Position numbers and translations under genes: made by a program. A DNA stretch of 64,000 nt, from positions 116,207 to 180,206 of the forward strand of contig NZ_BAAACP010000007.1 of NCBI RefSeq assembly GCF_039521565.1. Direction: 5' to 3'. Source of the DNA: Paraclostridium tenue. GTDB lineage: Bacteria > Bacillota > Clostridia > Peptostreptococcales > Peptostreptococcaceae. Shown piece by piece: positions 35,096 through 43,921 of the stretch (positions are counted from its first letter, which is position 1; each line of letters opens with the position of its first letter). The notes under the pieces were generated by a model that searched no databases, had not been told where the DNA came from, and was given only the letters and a program-made list of their open reading frames with translations.

Positions 35096-35771
35096 CGCCC
35101 CACACCACCTTCAAATATTTTGGATTTTTAGGGTTCACTTCTATTTTTTCTCTTATATTTCTTACATGAACCATAATTGTATCTGTGTTTACTGCTCTTT
35201 CTTTCCATACCTTTTCATATATTTCATCTGCTGAAAATACCCTTCCTGGATTTTTCATAAGTAAAGTTAATATTTTAAATTCTATAGGAGTTGTTTTTAC
35301 AAAATTACCATCAACACTTAATTCTTTAGTGTTTATATCTAGTTCTAGTCCTCCTATTGTATAAAAATTTTCATCACTTACACTTTTTTGAACAACATTT
35401 AAAAACTTTTTATATCTTCTAAGCTGAGAATTGACTCTAGCTAAAAGTTCAAGAGGTCTAAATGGTTTTGTGACATAATCATCAGCCCCTATATTAAGAC
35501 CTGTTATTTTATCTATTTCTTCAGATTTTGCTGATAACATTATTACTGGAAAATCATAATTTTCTCTTAATTTCATAGTAAATTCTATACCATCCATTTT
35601 AGGCATCATTATATCTACAATACCTAAATGTATAGTTTCTTTTTCTAATATCTCTAGACCTTCTACCCCATTGTTTCCAATAAATACTTTATATCCTTGA
35701 TTATTTAAATAAGCTTTTATAGCATAAGCTATGTCTTTTTCATCTTCTACAACTAAAATATTAAATTTCAT
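35070..35771 (-). CDS. OmpR/PhoB-family response regulator
   Basis: 233 residues. Receiver domain with acidic pair EDE at 9-11, phospho-acceptor Asp53 in VDIMMPKMDG and Lys of VTKPF. The C-terminal winged helix has TPIEFKILTLLMKNPGRVFSADEIYEKVW and VRNIREKIEVNPKNPKYLKVVWGVGYKI. Partner of the overlapping sensor kinase. Upstream (35857-35869 and 35918-35929) AAAGATTTTCTA occurs twice, a possible autoregulatory element, though weakly supported. Confidence 0.93.
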   Translation of the reverse strand: MKFNILVVEDEKDIAYAIKAYLNNQGYKVFIGNNGVEGLEILEKETIHLGIVDIMMPKMDGIEFTMKLRENYDFPVIMLSAKSEEIDKITGLNIGADDYVTKPFRPLELLARVNSQLRRYKKFLNVVQKSVSDENFYTIGGLELDINTKELSVDGNFVKTTPIEFKILTLLMKNPGRVFSADEIYEKVWKERAVNTDTIMVHVRNIREKIEVNPKNPKYLKVVWGVGYKIEKQ

Positions 35772-36012
35772 TATCTTTACCCCACTATATTATTTTCTCT
35801 AGTATATAATATCATAAGGCATTCATTGTTTTTAACATTTTGTTTTAACCTCCTTTAAAAGATTTTCTATACCTTTATGTTAATATCAATTTTTTAAGAT
35901 AAATTGTATATAAATCTAAAGATTTTCTAAATATTATTTATAGAATCTTTTATTAATTAGAAATAATTTTTATATAGTAATTTTACTTATTTTTAATTTC
36001 TAATTAAAATAC
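35772..36012. promoter_or_regulatory. Upstream region of the two-component operon with a repeated AAAGATTTTCTA
   Basis: The 12-mer AAAGATTTTCTA occurs at 35858-35869 and 35918-35929, and TAGAATCTTT, its near-inverse, follows at 35940-35949. Response regulators of this family bind direct repeats, so these could be their sites. No gene is visible here. Tentative. Confidence 0.35.
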
Positions 36013-36048
36013 AAAAAGCTGTATCATTTTTTTATGATACAGCTTTTA
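36013..36048 (-). terminator. Terminator of the 149-aa lipoprotein gene
   Basis: AAAAGCTGTATCAT with ATGATACAGCTTTT and a T-rich loop and tail, 37 bases past the stop. Confidence 0.85.
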
Positions 36049-36084
36049 TATTTATTTAAAATATAAATCTATAAATATTTCTAA

Positions 36085-36534
36085 TTATTTATCTAGTTCT
36101 TTAAAACTTATTCCAACAGTTTTATTTAAATCATATTCATCTACCATATCTCCATATTGTTTATATGGATGCATGTATCTTACTTCAAACTTAGAATCTC
36201 CATATTTGTATATTACTTCTGTTACACCAACTTCTTTTTCAAATTTACTTTCAATTTCTTCAATTCCTTTAGGTAAAACACTTTTTACATATTTTAAAGA
36301 TTCTTCCATAGTAAGTTCTTTAGGATTTGACTCACTACTATAAGATTTTTCTTTTAATTTTTGGTTTAAATCTTCTTTATCATTTTCTTCTTTTTTTATG
36401 TTGTTTTCAACATAATTTTCATTTGAATGTTTTTGATTAGAAACATTTAAATTTTCATTTTTATTTACATCACTATTACATCCAACCATTAATATTAATA
36501 CACTAGTTACTACTATTAAACTTATTAATCTCAT
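36085..36534 (-). CDS. Hypothetical lipoprotein
   Basis: 149 residues. Signal MRLISLIVVTSVLILMVGC with a lipobox Cys at about 19. A low-complexity Asn/Glu/Lys linker follows, then a small C-terminal domain (LTMEESLKYVKSVLPKGIEEIESKF, SKFEVRYMHPYKQYGDMVD). I prefer ATG 36534, since at ATG 36543 the AAGGGG element abuts the start codon. It begins 40 bases after the MazG-like gene ends and may share its transcript. Function unknown. Confidence 0.65.
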   Translation of the reverse strand: MRLISLIVVTSVLILMVGCNSDVNKNENLNVSNQKHSNENYVENNIKKEENDKEDLNQKLKEKSYSSESNPKELTMEESLKYVKSVLPKGIEEIESKFEKEVGVTEVIYKYGDSKFEVRYMHPYKQYGDMVDEYDLNKTVGISFKELDK

Positions 36535-36573
36535 ATTCTTCATCCCCTTATTACCTTTTTATATCATTTATAG

Positions 36574-36900
36574 TTAATCATTTTTACACTCACATTTTTC
36601 TTTCCACTTATTAAGTTTTTTGTTATAAACATTTTTTATACTTTCTATATCTACATTATTATCATAACTTTGGCTTATTATTGAACTAGCAACTATTATA
36701 ACATCTAAACATTCTTCGACTATATCTTCTTTTGATTTGTTTTTATATCCACATCCACAAGCATTAGAATGACTTAATACTGCTTGTGATACTTCTCCTA
36801 CTTCTTCTGCTAATTTTAATGTTCTTTCTACTAATGTCTTTGTATCTATTGAAGTTAATTTTTGTATTTCTTCAAAATTTACTAATGTCTTATTTTTCAT
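36574..36900 (-). CDS. MazG-like nucleotide pyrophosphohydrolase
   Basis: 108 residues of the all-alpha NTP pyrophosphatase type: LAEEVGEVSQAVL carries the first acidic E-E-x-x-E motif and VEECLDVIIVASSI the second (E-x-x-D). Between them is an unusual CGCGYKNKS insertion with two cysteines, plus CEC at the C-terminus. Single-domain MazG relatives hydrolyse NTPs or dNTPs as house-cleaning enzymes. Substrate not known. Confidence 0.8.
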   Translation of the reverse strand: MKNKTLVNFEEIQKLTSIDTKTLVERTLKLAEEVGEVSQAVLSHSNACGCGYKNKSKEDIVEECLDVIIVASSIISQSYDNNVDIESIKNVYNKKLNKWKEKCECKND

Positions 36901-36988
36901 ATTTTTACCTCATTTTTACATTTTTATAAATTGAATTTAATATTATCTTATTATTTTAACATATTTATAAATTTTTCCAAAATCATAT

Positions 36989-37028
36989 AAAAAAATCCAT
37001 TATATAAATTTATATAATGGATTTTTTT
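36989..37028 (-). terminator. Strong AT-rich terminator after the 45-aa gene
   Basis: A 20-bp perfect stem (36989-37008 with 37009-37028; the real loop is a few central bases) with long A and T runs. Confidence 0.85.
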
Positions 37029-37065
37029 ATATCTTAAATTATTGATTTATAATCATTTTTAAACA

Positions 37066-37203
37066 TTAAAATAAATTAATAAAGTTATCTCCATATCGAA
37101 TTAATCCATGGAAACCAGTTTCATCTAATTTTAAACCTAATGCAAATATATGGTAAATTATAATAGCTACTATTATCCCTATAATTAATTTTTTCTTATT
37201 CAT
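37066..37203 (-). CDS. Small single-helix membrane protein (45 aa)
   Basis: ATG 37203 with RBS GGGAGATGA. The product has one hydrophobic helix (LIIGIIVAIIIYHIFALGL), then a short polar outer tail (KLDETGFHGLIRYGDNFINLF). It ends 37 bases before a strong terminator. The RBS, hydrophobic helix and terminator together support a real gene. No family recognised. Confidence 0.6.
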   Translation of the reverse strand: MNKKKLIIGIIVAIIIYHIFALGLKLDETGFHGLIRYGDNFINLF

Positions 37204-37363
37204 AAAATTCATCTCCCTAAATTTAAAATGTATATTATCTTTATTCTTTATGTACTTAACTTTTTAAGTTAAATTTTAGACATAATTTAATTTTACATTA
37301 ATAGTTAGAAAATTAATAGTATAAATTCTAATTTTTAACTTCATTGTAAATATTTGTAAAAAA

Positions 37364-37385
37364 AGCTAGTCAAAATTGACTAGCT
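37364..37385 (-). terminator. Terminator of the feo operon, containing the DUF2325 stop codon
   Basis: AGCTAGTCAA/TTGACTAGCT with a 2-nt centre, followed on the minus strand by TTTTTTTAC. The TAG stop at 37380-37382 lies inside the right arm. Confidence 0.85.
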
Positions 37386-37703
37386 CCTACATTTTAATTT
37401 ACATTCACTACAATTTCCTAGACATCTATCGATATCTTTTATACAAGTCCTAAATGCTACCTTACTACTATTTTTAACCTTTATAACAGGTATTTTTTTC
37501 TTTCTTGCATCTCTTATTGCCATCTCTGCCATGCTATGAGATATTGTTGACATAAATAATACTATAGCATCAGGATTTCCAATTCTTTTTTTAAGTCCTG
37601 AAGGCATCTTCGTATATATTTTAGTATTATATCCCTTTTCATTTAGCATCTTTTTATAATCTTTTTCCATACATTCGTGCCCACCTAAAATCAATACGCA
37701 CAT
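37380..37703 (-). CDS. DUF2325 protein in the feo operon
   Basis: 107 residues: VLILGGHECMEKDYKKMLNEKGY, DAIVLFMSTISHSMAEMAIRDARKKKIPVIKVKNSS and a C-terminal cysteine cluster (CIKDIDRCLGNCSECKLKC). The Rossmann-like N-terminus with SxxSH is typical of DUF2325. The Cys-rich tail could bind iron or an Fe-S cluster. It starts 28 bases after feoB ends and shares its terminator, in the position where FeoC-type accessory proteins occur. That role is inference. Confidence 0.8.
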   Translation of the reverse strand: MCVLILGGHECMEKDYKKMLNEKGYNTKIYTKMPSGLKKRIGNPDAIVLFMSTISHSMAEMAIRDARKKKIPVIKVKNSSKVAFRTCIKDIDRCLGNCSECKLKCRS

Positions 37704-37731
37704 AAAATCACCATCTTTACTTAATTATATT

Positions 37732-39633
37732 TTATATAACTGTCTCCAATTTATTTTTTAAATTTATTTCTTTATTTAAATTTAATTTTTGTAATCTCTT
37801 ATAAATAACAAAACATATACCTAATATAATTATAGTTCCTACACTCAGGTTAATAATATTTGAAATTTTAAATCCTATAGTTATTAAGCTTCCTATTTGA
37901 TATACATAAAAAGCTCCAACCCATGCAACAAAGAATTGATAAGAAAATGATATTAAAGTCATCTTAATTCCATACTCTTTTTGCATAGTCGCAAGTGCTG
38001 CTATACATGGAGTATATAATGAACTAAATATTAAAAATCCATATGCACTTACCGAAGTAAACAATGTTGGCAATACCGTATTTAAATCACCATATAAAAT
38101 TTCCATAGTAGCTACTACTATTTCTTTAGCGGAAAGTCCTGTTAATATAGCTACTCCTGCTCTCCAATCACCAAATCCAAGTGGTTTAAACATAGGTGAT
38201 ACCAAGTTTCCAAGGCTTGCTAAGAAACTTTCATTTATTTCAGCTGTAAATCCACTAAAATTAAATGAAGATAATCCCCATATAACTATAGACATAGCAA
38301 ACATTATAGTACAAACTCTAACTAAGAAGCCTTTAGATTTATTCCAAGTATTTTTAAGTAATTGAGAAACTTTTGGCATTGAATATTTAGGGAGTTCTAA
38401 TATAAATGGCGCTGAAGTATAACTATTTTGACTTCTAGTTATAAATAATGCAACTCCTATTGCAACCAATATACCTACTAAATATAGTGAAGTCGTAACT
38501 ATTGCTTCATTCTTCGGAAAAAATATTGATGCAAATATTGCATATATAGGTAACTTAGCTCCACAAGTCATAAGTGGTGCTATCAGTGCAGTTATTTTTC
38601 TATCTTGTTCACTATCTAATGTCCTAGTTGCCATTATAGCTGGTGAAGAACAGCCAATTCCCATAACCATAGGTATAAATGTTTTTCCCGATAATCCAAC
38701 CTTAACCATTACTTTATCCATTAAAAAAGCTATTCTAGACATATATCCACTATCCTCAAGTAAAGTTATTCCTAAAAATAATACAAATATTAGTGGGAAA
38801 AACGGTAATGCTCCTCCAAGACCGCCTATTATTCCATCTACTATTAAAGAATAAAACCATTCACTCGAATTTACCATCATTTCACTTACTGGTGTTTGTA
38901 TGTATGTTTCTATTGCACCTGCAAAAAACTCTTGTAATGGTCCTCCTACCCAATCAAAAGTAAATTTAAATAGTATGTATAAAAGTCCTATAAATATTGG
39001 ATATGCAAATATTGGATTTAAAACAACATTATCTATCTTATCACTTAAAGTTTTTTTATTTTCTTTTTTAGTATTTAGACATTTACTTAAAGTTTTTTCT
39101 AATTCGTTATATACCTTTATTTCTTCTTCTGGATAGTTTTTGTATATAACTAGTGATTTAGAAGCTTCTATGATATCTTGTTTAAGTATAGCGATATCTG
39201 CTTTTTTCTTAGCTACCATGGAAACTACTTTTACTCCTAGCTCTTTTTCTAATTTTTTAACATCTATATCTATTCCCTTACTTTTTGCCATATCTATCAT
39301 ATTTAAAACTAATATTATAGGTTTATTGTATTTCATAAGTTGAGTTGTTAAATATAAGTTTCTAGATAAATTAGATGCATCTACTATGTTTACTATTACA
39401 TCTACATTTTCATTATCTAAATAGTTTTTAGAAATTTTTTCTTCATTTGAATATGTATCCATTGCATATATACCTGGCAAATCAACAATATTTATATCAT
39501 TTCCTAGCTTACCTTCACGTTTTTCTATTGTTACTCCCGGCCAATTTCCAACTCTTTGTTTAAGACCTGTAAGTGCATTAAATATTGTAGTTTTACCTAC
39601 ATTTGGATTACCTAGTAAAGCTACTTTAATCAT
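37732..39633 (-). CDS. feoB: Ferrous iron transport protein B
   Basis: 633 residues. N-terminal G-protein domain: G1 GNPNVGKT at 8-15, G3 DLPG, G4 NMID. Then the helical GDI-like region and a membrane domain of about 9-11 helices with gate motifs (MGIGCSSPA, GLSAKEIV, YTPCIAA). It imports Fe2+ across the cytoplasmic membrane. Slightly shorter than E. coli FeoB, as is common in Firmicutes. It follows feoA by 18 bases. Two Fur boxes lie upstream of feoA. Confidence 0.95.
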   Translation of the reverse strand: MIKVALLGNPNVGKTTIFNALTGLKQRVGNWPGVTIEKREGKLGNDINIVDLPGIYAMDTYSNEEKISKNYLDNENVDVIVNIVDASNLSRNLYLTTQLMKYNKPIILVLNMIDMAKSKGIDIDVKKLEKELGVKVVSMVAKKKADIAILKQDIIEASKSLVIYKNYPEEEIKVYNELEKTLSKCLNTKKENKKTLSDKIDNVVLNPIFAYPIFIGLLYILFKFTFDWVGGPLQEFFAGAIETYIQTPVSEMMVNSSEWFYSLIVDGIIGGLGGALPFFPLIFVLFLGITLLEDSGYMSRIAFLMDKVMVKVGLSGKTFIPMVMGIGCSSPAIMATRTLDSEQDRKITALIAPLMTCGAKLPIYAIFASIFFPKNEAIVTTSLYLVGILVAIGVALFITRSQNSYTSAPFILELPKYSMPKVSQLLKNTWNKSKGFLVRVCTIMFAMSIVIWGLSSFNFSGFTAEINESFLASLGNLVSPMFKPLGFGDWRAGVAILTGLSAKEIVVATMEILYGDLNTVLPTLFTSVSAYGFLIFSSLYTPCIAALATMQKEYGIKMTLISFSYQFFVAWVGAFYVYQIGSLITIGFKISNIINLSVGTIIILGICFVIYKRLQKLNLNKEINLKNKLETVI

Positions 39634-39651
39634 AATTATCCCCCTAATTAA

Positions 39652-39870
39652 TTACTTTATTTTTATATATTTAGCTTCTTTTTTTCTTAGTGCTATGTCA
39701 AATCCTCTAAAATTAATTATTATCGGGTCTCCCAAAGGTGCTATTTTTTTTAGTGTTATATGAGTTCCTTCTGTACATCCCAATGCTAATAATCTTTTAG
39801 TAAAATCATTTTCCCCATCTATATAATCTACTACACCGCTATCTCCTACATTTAATTCATAAATACTCAT
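39652..39870 (-). CDS. feoA: Ferrous iron transport protein A
   Basis: 72 residues, an SH3-like small protein (VGDSGVVDYIDGENDFTKRLLALGCTEGTHITLKKIAPLGDPIIINFRG). It interacts with FeoB in Fe2+ uptake. First gene of the feoA-feoB-DUF2325 operon. RBS GGGAGG. Confidence 0.95.
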   Translation of the reverse strand: MSIYELNVGDSGVVDYIDGENDFTKRLLALGCTEGTHITLKKIAPLGDPIIINFRGFDIALRKKEAKYIKIK

Positions 39871-39918
39871 TCATTTCCTCCCTTATTTACATTAAATATT
39901 ATATATATTCATTTCAAT

Positions 39919-39972
39919 TGATATTAATTATCACTATATTGTATATGGTAGCATTTTTGATATTGATTATCA
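39919..39972. promoter_or_regulatory. Two Fur boxes upstream of feoA
   Basis: TGATATTAATTATCA (39919-39933) and TGATATTGATTATCA (39958-39972) each match the 7-1-7 Fur consensus TGATAATnATTATCA at all but one position. They flank an AT-rich stretch that should hold the feoA promoter, so Fe2+-Fur would repress the operon. Confidence 0.85.
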
Positions 39973-40138
39973 ATAACTTTCAATGTATTTTTTCAAAAAA
40001 TAAATAACATTCATTTATATGACATACAAAAATAATTCTAAGATTTGTATACTCAAAATTTTAGCTTTAACTTCATAATTTGTAATTTAGTGTTATAATA
40101 TTGGTATTATTTTATAGTGTTTTAGAAAGGATATTTAT

Positions 40139-40486
40139 ATGGATAAAGTAAATAACAAATCTATGTTGAGTAAAGCTCTTGATAGTCAAGAAAAGACAAT
40201 TATTATTGATGATAAAAAAATAATCAAAGGCCTTAAAGTTCTTGATAATGTAGTTATAAAAAATAGTGATAGAAATAGATGTAAATACTCTCTTAAAAGT
40301 AAAAGTTATGATTCTGCATTTTTAGGATTTATAGGTTTTGCTCCTATGATTTCTGATATGGGTAATATTACTTTTATGGAAGCTATGGGTGTAATTTCTA
40401 GTGTTGGGTTACATGAAACTTTAGCTATATTTGCAGATTATAATATTAAACTTAAAAATAATGAAATTATATTAACTAAAATCTAA
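40139..40486 (+). CDS. Hypothetical protein (115 aa)
   Basis: RBS GAAAGGAT precedes the ATG and a TATAAT at 40094-40099 lies upstream. The product is alpha/beta with no signal or membrane helix, and contains FIGFAPMISDMGNITFMEAMGVISSVGLHETLAIFADY. I do not recognise a family. It is divergent from feoA, with the Fur boxes about 170 bases away, so iron control is possible but not indicated. It ends at a strong bidirectional terminator. Confidence 0.65.
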   Translation: MDKVNNKSMLSKALDSQEKTIIIDDKKIIKGLKVLDNVVIKNSDRNRCKYSLKSKSYDSAFLGFIGFAPMISDMGNITFMEAMGVISSVGLHETLAIFADYNIKLKNNEIILTKI

Positions 40487-40491
40487 TAAAT

Positions 40492-40536
40492 AAAAAAGAA
40501 CTGTTAAACTCATATAAAATTTAACAGTTCTTTTTT
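40492..40536. terminator. Bidirectional terminator between converging genes
   Basis: AAAAAAGAACTGTTAAA (40492-40508) pairs with 40520-40536, 11-nt loop. It serves both the 115-aa gene and the NhaC-family gene. Confidence 0.88.
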
Positions 40537-40537
40537 G

Positions 40538-41851
40538 TTATATAGTTTCTTCTAACTTAGATTTTCTAAGTACTACTTGTGAAAAGGTAATAGATGCTAT
40601 ACCACATAAAAACATTAACCCTGGATAGTAAAGATATCCTAATATCTCAACTGGAGATATACCAGCTATACCTGTTGCTGTTAAAAGTTGAGCTCCATAA
40701 GGTATAACTCCTTGCCAGCAAGATGAAAATATATCTAATATACTAGCAGTTTTTCTTGGGTCTATATCATATTTATCAGCAATATCTTTAGCTAAAGGTC
40801 CTGCTGTCACTATTGCTATAGTGTTATTAGCCGTACATAAATCTATTACACTAACTAATGCTGCAATCCCAAACTCTGCACCTTTTTTACTTTTTATTTT
40901 ACTAGTTATAAAGTAAAGTATATAATCTATACCACCATTAAATTTAATAAGCGATACAACTCCATCAACTACTAAAACTAAAAGACTTAATTCATACATT
41001 CCAGCCATTCCTTCAGATAATGCACCTATAAGTCCTAATAAATCAAAAGATTTTGAAAAAAGTCCTATAATTCCTGCAAATAAAATTCCACCTCCAAGTA
41101 AAGCAAATACATTTACTCCAAGTAAAGCACCTGTTAAAACTAATATATATGGTAATACTTTTATTATTTCATATTCATAAGTTTGGCTCCCTGCACTTTT
41201 ATAACCTAATGTCACTAACGTCAATAATATAGCTGTAACTATAGCTGCTGGTAAAACTATTAAAAAGTTTACTTTAAACTTATCTTTTAATTCACATCCT
41301 TGTGTTCTTACTGCTGCTATAGTTGTATCTGATATCATAGATAAGTTATCGCCAAACATCGCTCCACCTACAACTGCTCCCATTACTAAAGGAACTGGTA
41401 TGCCAGTTTTTTGTGCAATTCCAAGTGCAATAGGCGAAAGCGCTGCAATTGTTCCAACTGAAGTTCCCATAGATATAGATATAAAGCATCCTATTATAAA
41501 CAGTCCTGCTACTAAAAGGTTAGATGGTAGTATAGATAAACTTAAGTTTACTGTTGAATCTACTCCACCCATTGCTTTAGCTACACTTGAAAATGCCCCT
41601 GCAAGTAAAAATATTATTATCATTAATATAATGTTATTATCTCCTGCTCCTTTGCAAAATACATTCATTTTAGTTTCTAAGCTTTCTTTTTTATTAAATA
41701 GTAAAGCTACTCCCCCTGCTACTAAAAATGCTACTAGAGCTGGCATTTTATAGAAATCTCCAGTTATAATCCCACTACCTACAAATAATATTAAAAATAT
41801 TCCTAGTGGTAATAATGCTAATGGATTTCCTTTTTTAATTTCTTTTTTCAT
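40538..41851 (-). CDS. NhaC-family transporter under T-box control (probable amino-acid transporter)
   Basis: 437 residues and about 11-12 membrane helices of the NhaC Na+/H+ antiporter superfamily (SMGTSVGTIAALSPIALGIAQKTGIP, GGAMFGDNLSMISDTTIAAVRTQG, DLCTANNTIAIVTAGPLAKDIA). Its leader is a T-box, a device that reads uncharged tRNA, so the cargo is probably an amino acid rather than only Na+/H+. NhaC-like proteins under tyrosine T-boxes have been proposed as tyrosine transporters; that substrate is a guess here. RBS GAAGGGAAG. Confidence 0.85.
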   Translation of the reverse strand: MKKEIKKGNPLALLPLGIFLILFVGSGIITGDFYKMPALVAFLVAGGVALLFNKKESLETKMNVFCKGAGDNNIILMIIIFLLAGAFSSVAKAMGGVDSTVNLSLSILPSNLLVAGLFIIGCFISISMGTSVGTIAALSPIALGIAQKTGIPVPLVMGAVVGGAMFGDNLSMISDTTIAAVRTQGCELKDKFKVNFLIVLPAAIVTAILLTLVTLGYKSAGSQTYEYEIIKVLPYILVLTGALLGVNVFALLGGGILFAGIIGLFSKSFDLLGLIGALSEGMAGMYELSLLVLVVDGVVSLIKFNGGIDYILYFITSKIKSKKGAEFGIAALVSVIDLCTANNTIAIVTAGPLAKDIADKYDIDPRKTASILDIFSSCWQGVIPYGAQLLTATGIAGISPVEILGYLYYPGLMFLCGIASITFSQVVLRKSKLEETI

Positions 41852-41910
41852 ACTATTAATCTTCCCTTCTTTATATATTTTTTACTTGCTAACCTTAATT
41901 TGGGATATTA

Positions 41911-42180
41911 AAAAACTCCCATCCCTAAGAAATTAATCTTAGGAACGAGAGTTGACTTCGTGTTACCATCCTAATTTATTTGTATTTCACAATACAAACC
42001 TCATCAAGTACGCCAAAATTTTGGTTATACTCTATCACTGTAACGGGTGAACCCGTTGTAGCCTAAATTTAAAAGATCTCGGTACACAGCTCCAAGGCCA
42101 TTTTCACTTTAATATCCTTTGCTTTCTCTCACCAATAAAAGCTCTCTGTAAAAGTATTCTTAAAGTTACTTTCCTTTTCA
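41911..42180 (-). promoter_or_regulatory. T-box riboswitch leader of the NhaC-family gene
   Basis: On the minus strand: stem I with AGAGAGC and GGTGAGAG-type elements (42121-42150); the T-box sequence AATTAGGATGGTAACACG (41959-41976); then the terminator hairpin AACTCTCGTTCCTAAG...CTTAGGGATGGGAGTT with T6 (41911-41953). The TGGT in the T-box would pair with a tRNA ending ACCA, so discriminator base A. I could not fix the specifier codon reliably. Confidence 0.9.
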
Positions 42181-42311
42181 TAGCATTTAATTTAACTTTT
42201 TATTTGTTTATATTTTTAATGATATACACTTAAATTTAGTTTGTCAATTATTTTTTTAATTTTCTAAATTTTTTCAGTTTGACTTTTATATAACTATTTT
42301 CCACTGATTCT

Positions 42312-43025
42312 TTAAATATTCATTTTTATTCCATTATCTTTTAGCCACTTAATTTTCTGTTTGTAATCTGGTATAACTTGTCCTACTGCATTATAAAAAT
42401 CTTTAGAGTGATTTCTATGTTCCATATGACACATTTCATGAACCACTATATAATCAATTATTTCCATAGGTGCCATAGAACATCTTAAATTAAATAATAT
42501 TTCATTTTTATAGGTACAACTAGCCCATCTTGTTTTTTGATCTTTAATCTTAATAGAAGTTACGCTATCTTTAAAATATTTTTTATAATAATCAATTCTT
42601 TTTTTTACTATATCTAAAGTTTCATCAGCATACCATCTTTTTAAACTTTGTTGAATATATTCTTTATTGTCAATATTAGTTCTAACTACTAGTTTTTCAT
42701 TTTCTAAATTTACTTTAGGTCTTATTAAGTTTTTATCAATTATAACTTGAAGCTTATACTCTTTACCTAAATACAAAAATATATCTCCATTTTCATAATT
42801 TCTTATAATCTTTTTATCATTTTTCACTTTAAGTTCTTCTAATTTTTTGACTATCCAGTCAGCTTTATCTTTTACTCTATCTATTATAAAGTTCTTATCC
42901 ACTCCATTTGGAGCTAATACATTAATAACACCATCTGGTTTAATTTCTAAACTCATAGTCTTTCTTTTTCTATATATTATATTAAAGCTTATTTCTCTAT
43001 CTTTATGAATAAATGTTATTTTCAT
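42312..43025 (-). CDS. YgjP-like (SprT/DUF45) zinc metallopeptidase
   Basis: 237 residues. The zinc motif VVHEMCHMEHRNHSKDFYNAV (HExxH with a third His in RNH) lies near the C-terminus, preceded by KTRWASCTYKNEILFNLRCSMAP. These are the hallmarks of the YgjP/M48-like DUF45 family. ATG 43025 follows AAGGAGA at good spacing; the frame is open further upstream without an RBS. Cytosolic; target unknown. Confidence 0.88.
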   Translation of the reverse strand: MKITFIHKDREISFNIIYRKRKTMSLEIKPDGVINVLAPNGVDKNFIIDRVKDKADWIVKKLEELKVKNDKKIIRNYENGDIFLYLGKEYKLQVIIDKNLIRPKVNLENEKLVVRTNIDNKEYIQQSLKRWYADETLDIVKKRIDYYKKYFKDSVTSIKIKDQKTRWASCTYKNEILFNLRCSMAPMEIIDYIVVHEMCHMEHRNHSKDFYNAVGQVIPDYKQKIKWLKDNGIKMNI

Positions 43026-43241
43026 AGAATGTCTCCTTATGACTTTATAAAACTTATTTATTAATATGCTTTCTAATATCATTATATATAAATAATTATA
43101 AAAAGCAAAAATGGTTAAGTTTATGATAGTTACTATTTACTTTTATACCTTAAAAAGCTTTTAAAAAATTTTAATTTAATTGGTTTATATTGTATATTTA
43201 ATGGGAATATATATGGTATTACTAAGAAAGAGGTGTTTAAA

Positions 43242-43850
43242 ATGTATGATAAAATAATATTACCATATGAATTTGATGAATTAGAACCACATATAGATGC
43301 TAAAACTATAGAAACTCACTATAGTAAACATCTTCAAACTTACGTAAATAATTTAAATAATCTTTTAAAAGGTTATGAAAAATTTACGCTAGGAAAAACT
43401 TTAGAGGAATTACTTAAAAATGCATCTGAATTACCAGAAGAAATAAGACAAGGGGTTATAAATCAAGGTGGTGGAGTTTATAATCATAACTTGTATTTCT
43501 CTATTTTATCTCCAAGAGCATTTACAATGCCTGGTGGAAATTTACTAGAAAAAATAAATCAAACTTTTGGAAGTGTTGAAAGTTTAAAAGATGAATTAAA
43601 TAAAAAAGCTATAAGCCTATTTGGATCAGGGTATGCATCTTTGGTTATGGATAAAGATAAAAACTTATTTATTAAAGCAACATCAAACCAAGATACTACT
43701 CTTCAAGATGGTTTAATTCCTATACTTACAATTGATGTTTGGGAACATGCTTATTATCTAAAATATCAAAACCTTAGAGCTGAATATGTTAAAAATATGT
43801 GGAAAATTATAGATTGGAACAAAGTATTTGAATTATACAATAGACATTAG
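43242..43850 (+). CDS. sodA: Superoxide dismutase, Fe/Mn type
   Basis: 202 residues. Metal ligands His26, His82, Asp165 and His169 (DVWEHAYY motif at 165-172) and the usual two-domain fold (YVNNLNNLL..., GGGVYNHNLYF). ATG 43242 is chosen because GAGGTG is 7 nt upstream; a GTG at 43233 is part of that RBS. No signal peptide, so cytosolic. Mn versus Fe preference is not decided here. Monocistronic. Confidence 0.92.
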   Translation: MYDKIILPYEFDELEPHIDAKTIETHYSKHLQTYVNNLNNLLKGYEKFTLGKTLEELLKNASELPEEIRQGVINQGGGVYNHNLYFSILSPRAFTMPGGNLLEKINQTFGSVESLKDELNKKAISLFGSGYASLVMDKDKNLFIKATSNQDTTLQDGLIPILTIDVWEHAYYLKYQNLRAEYVKNMWKIIDWNKVFELYNRH

Positions 43851-43857
43851 AAGATAT

Positions 43858-43918
43858 AAAAAGAGGATATCTTAAAACTTATTGTTTTATAACAATGTAT
43901 TTTAAGATATCCTTTTTA
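43858..43918 (+). terminator. Terminator of the Fe/Mn superoxide dismutase gene
   Basis: GGATATCTTAAAA with TTTTAAGATATCC, an inner TTGTT/AACAA hairpin and a T-run. It probably also ends the minus-strand PqqD-like gene, which stops 4 bases beyond it. Confidence 0.8.
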
Positions 43919-43921
43919 TTT

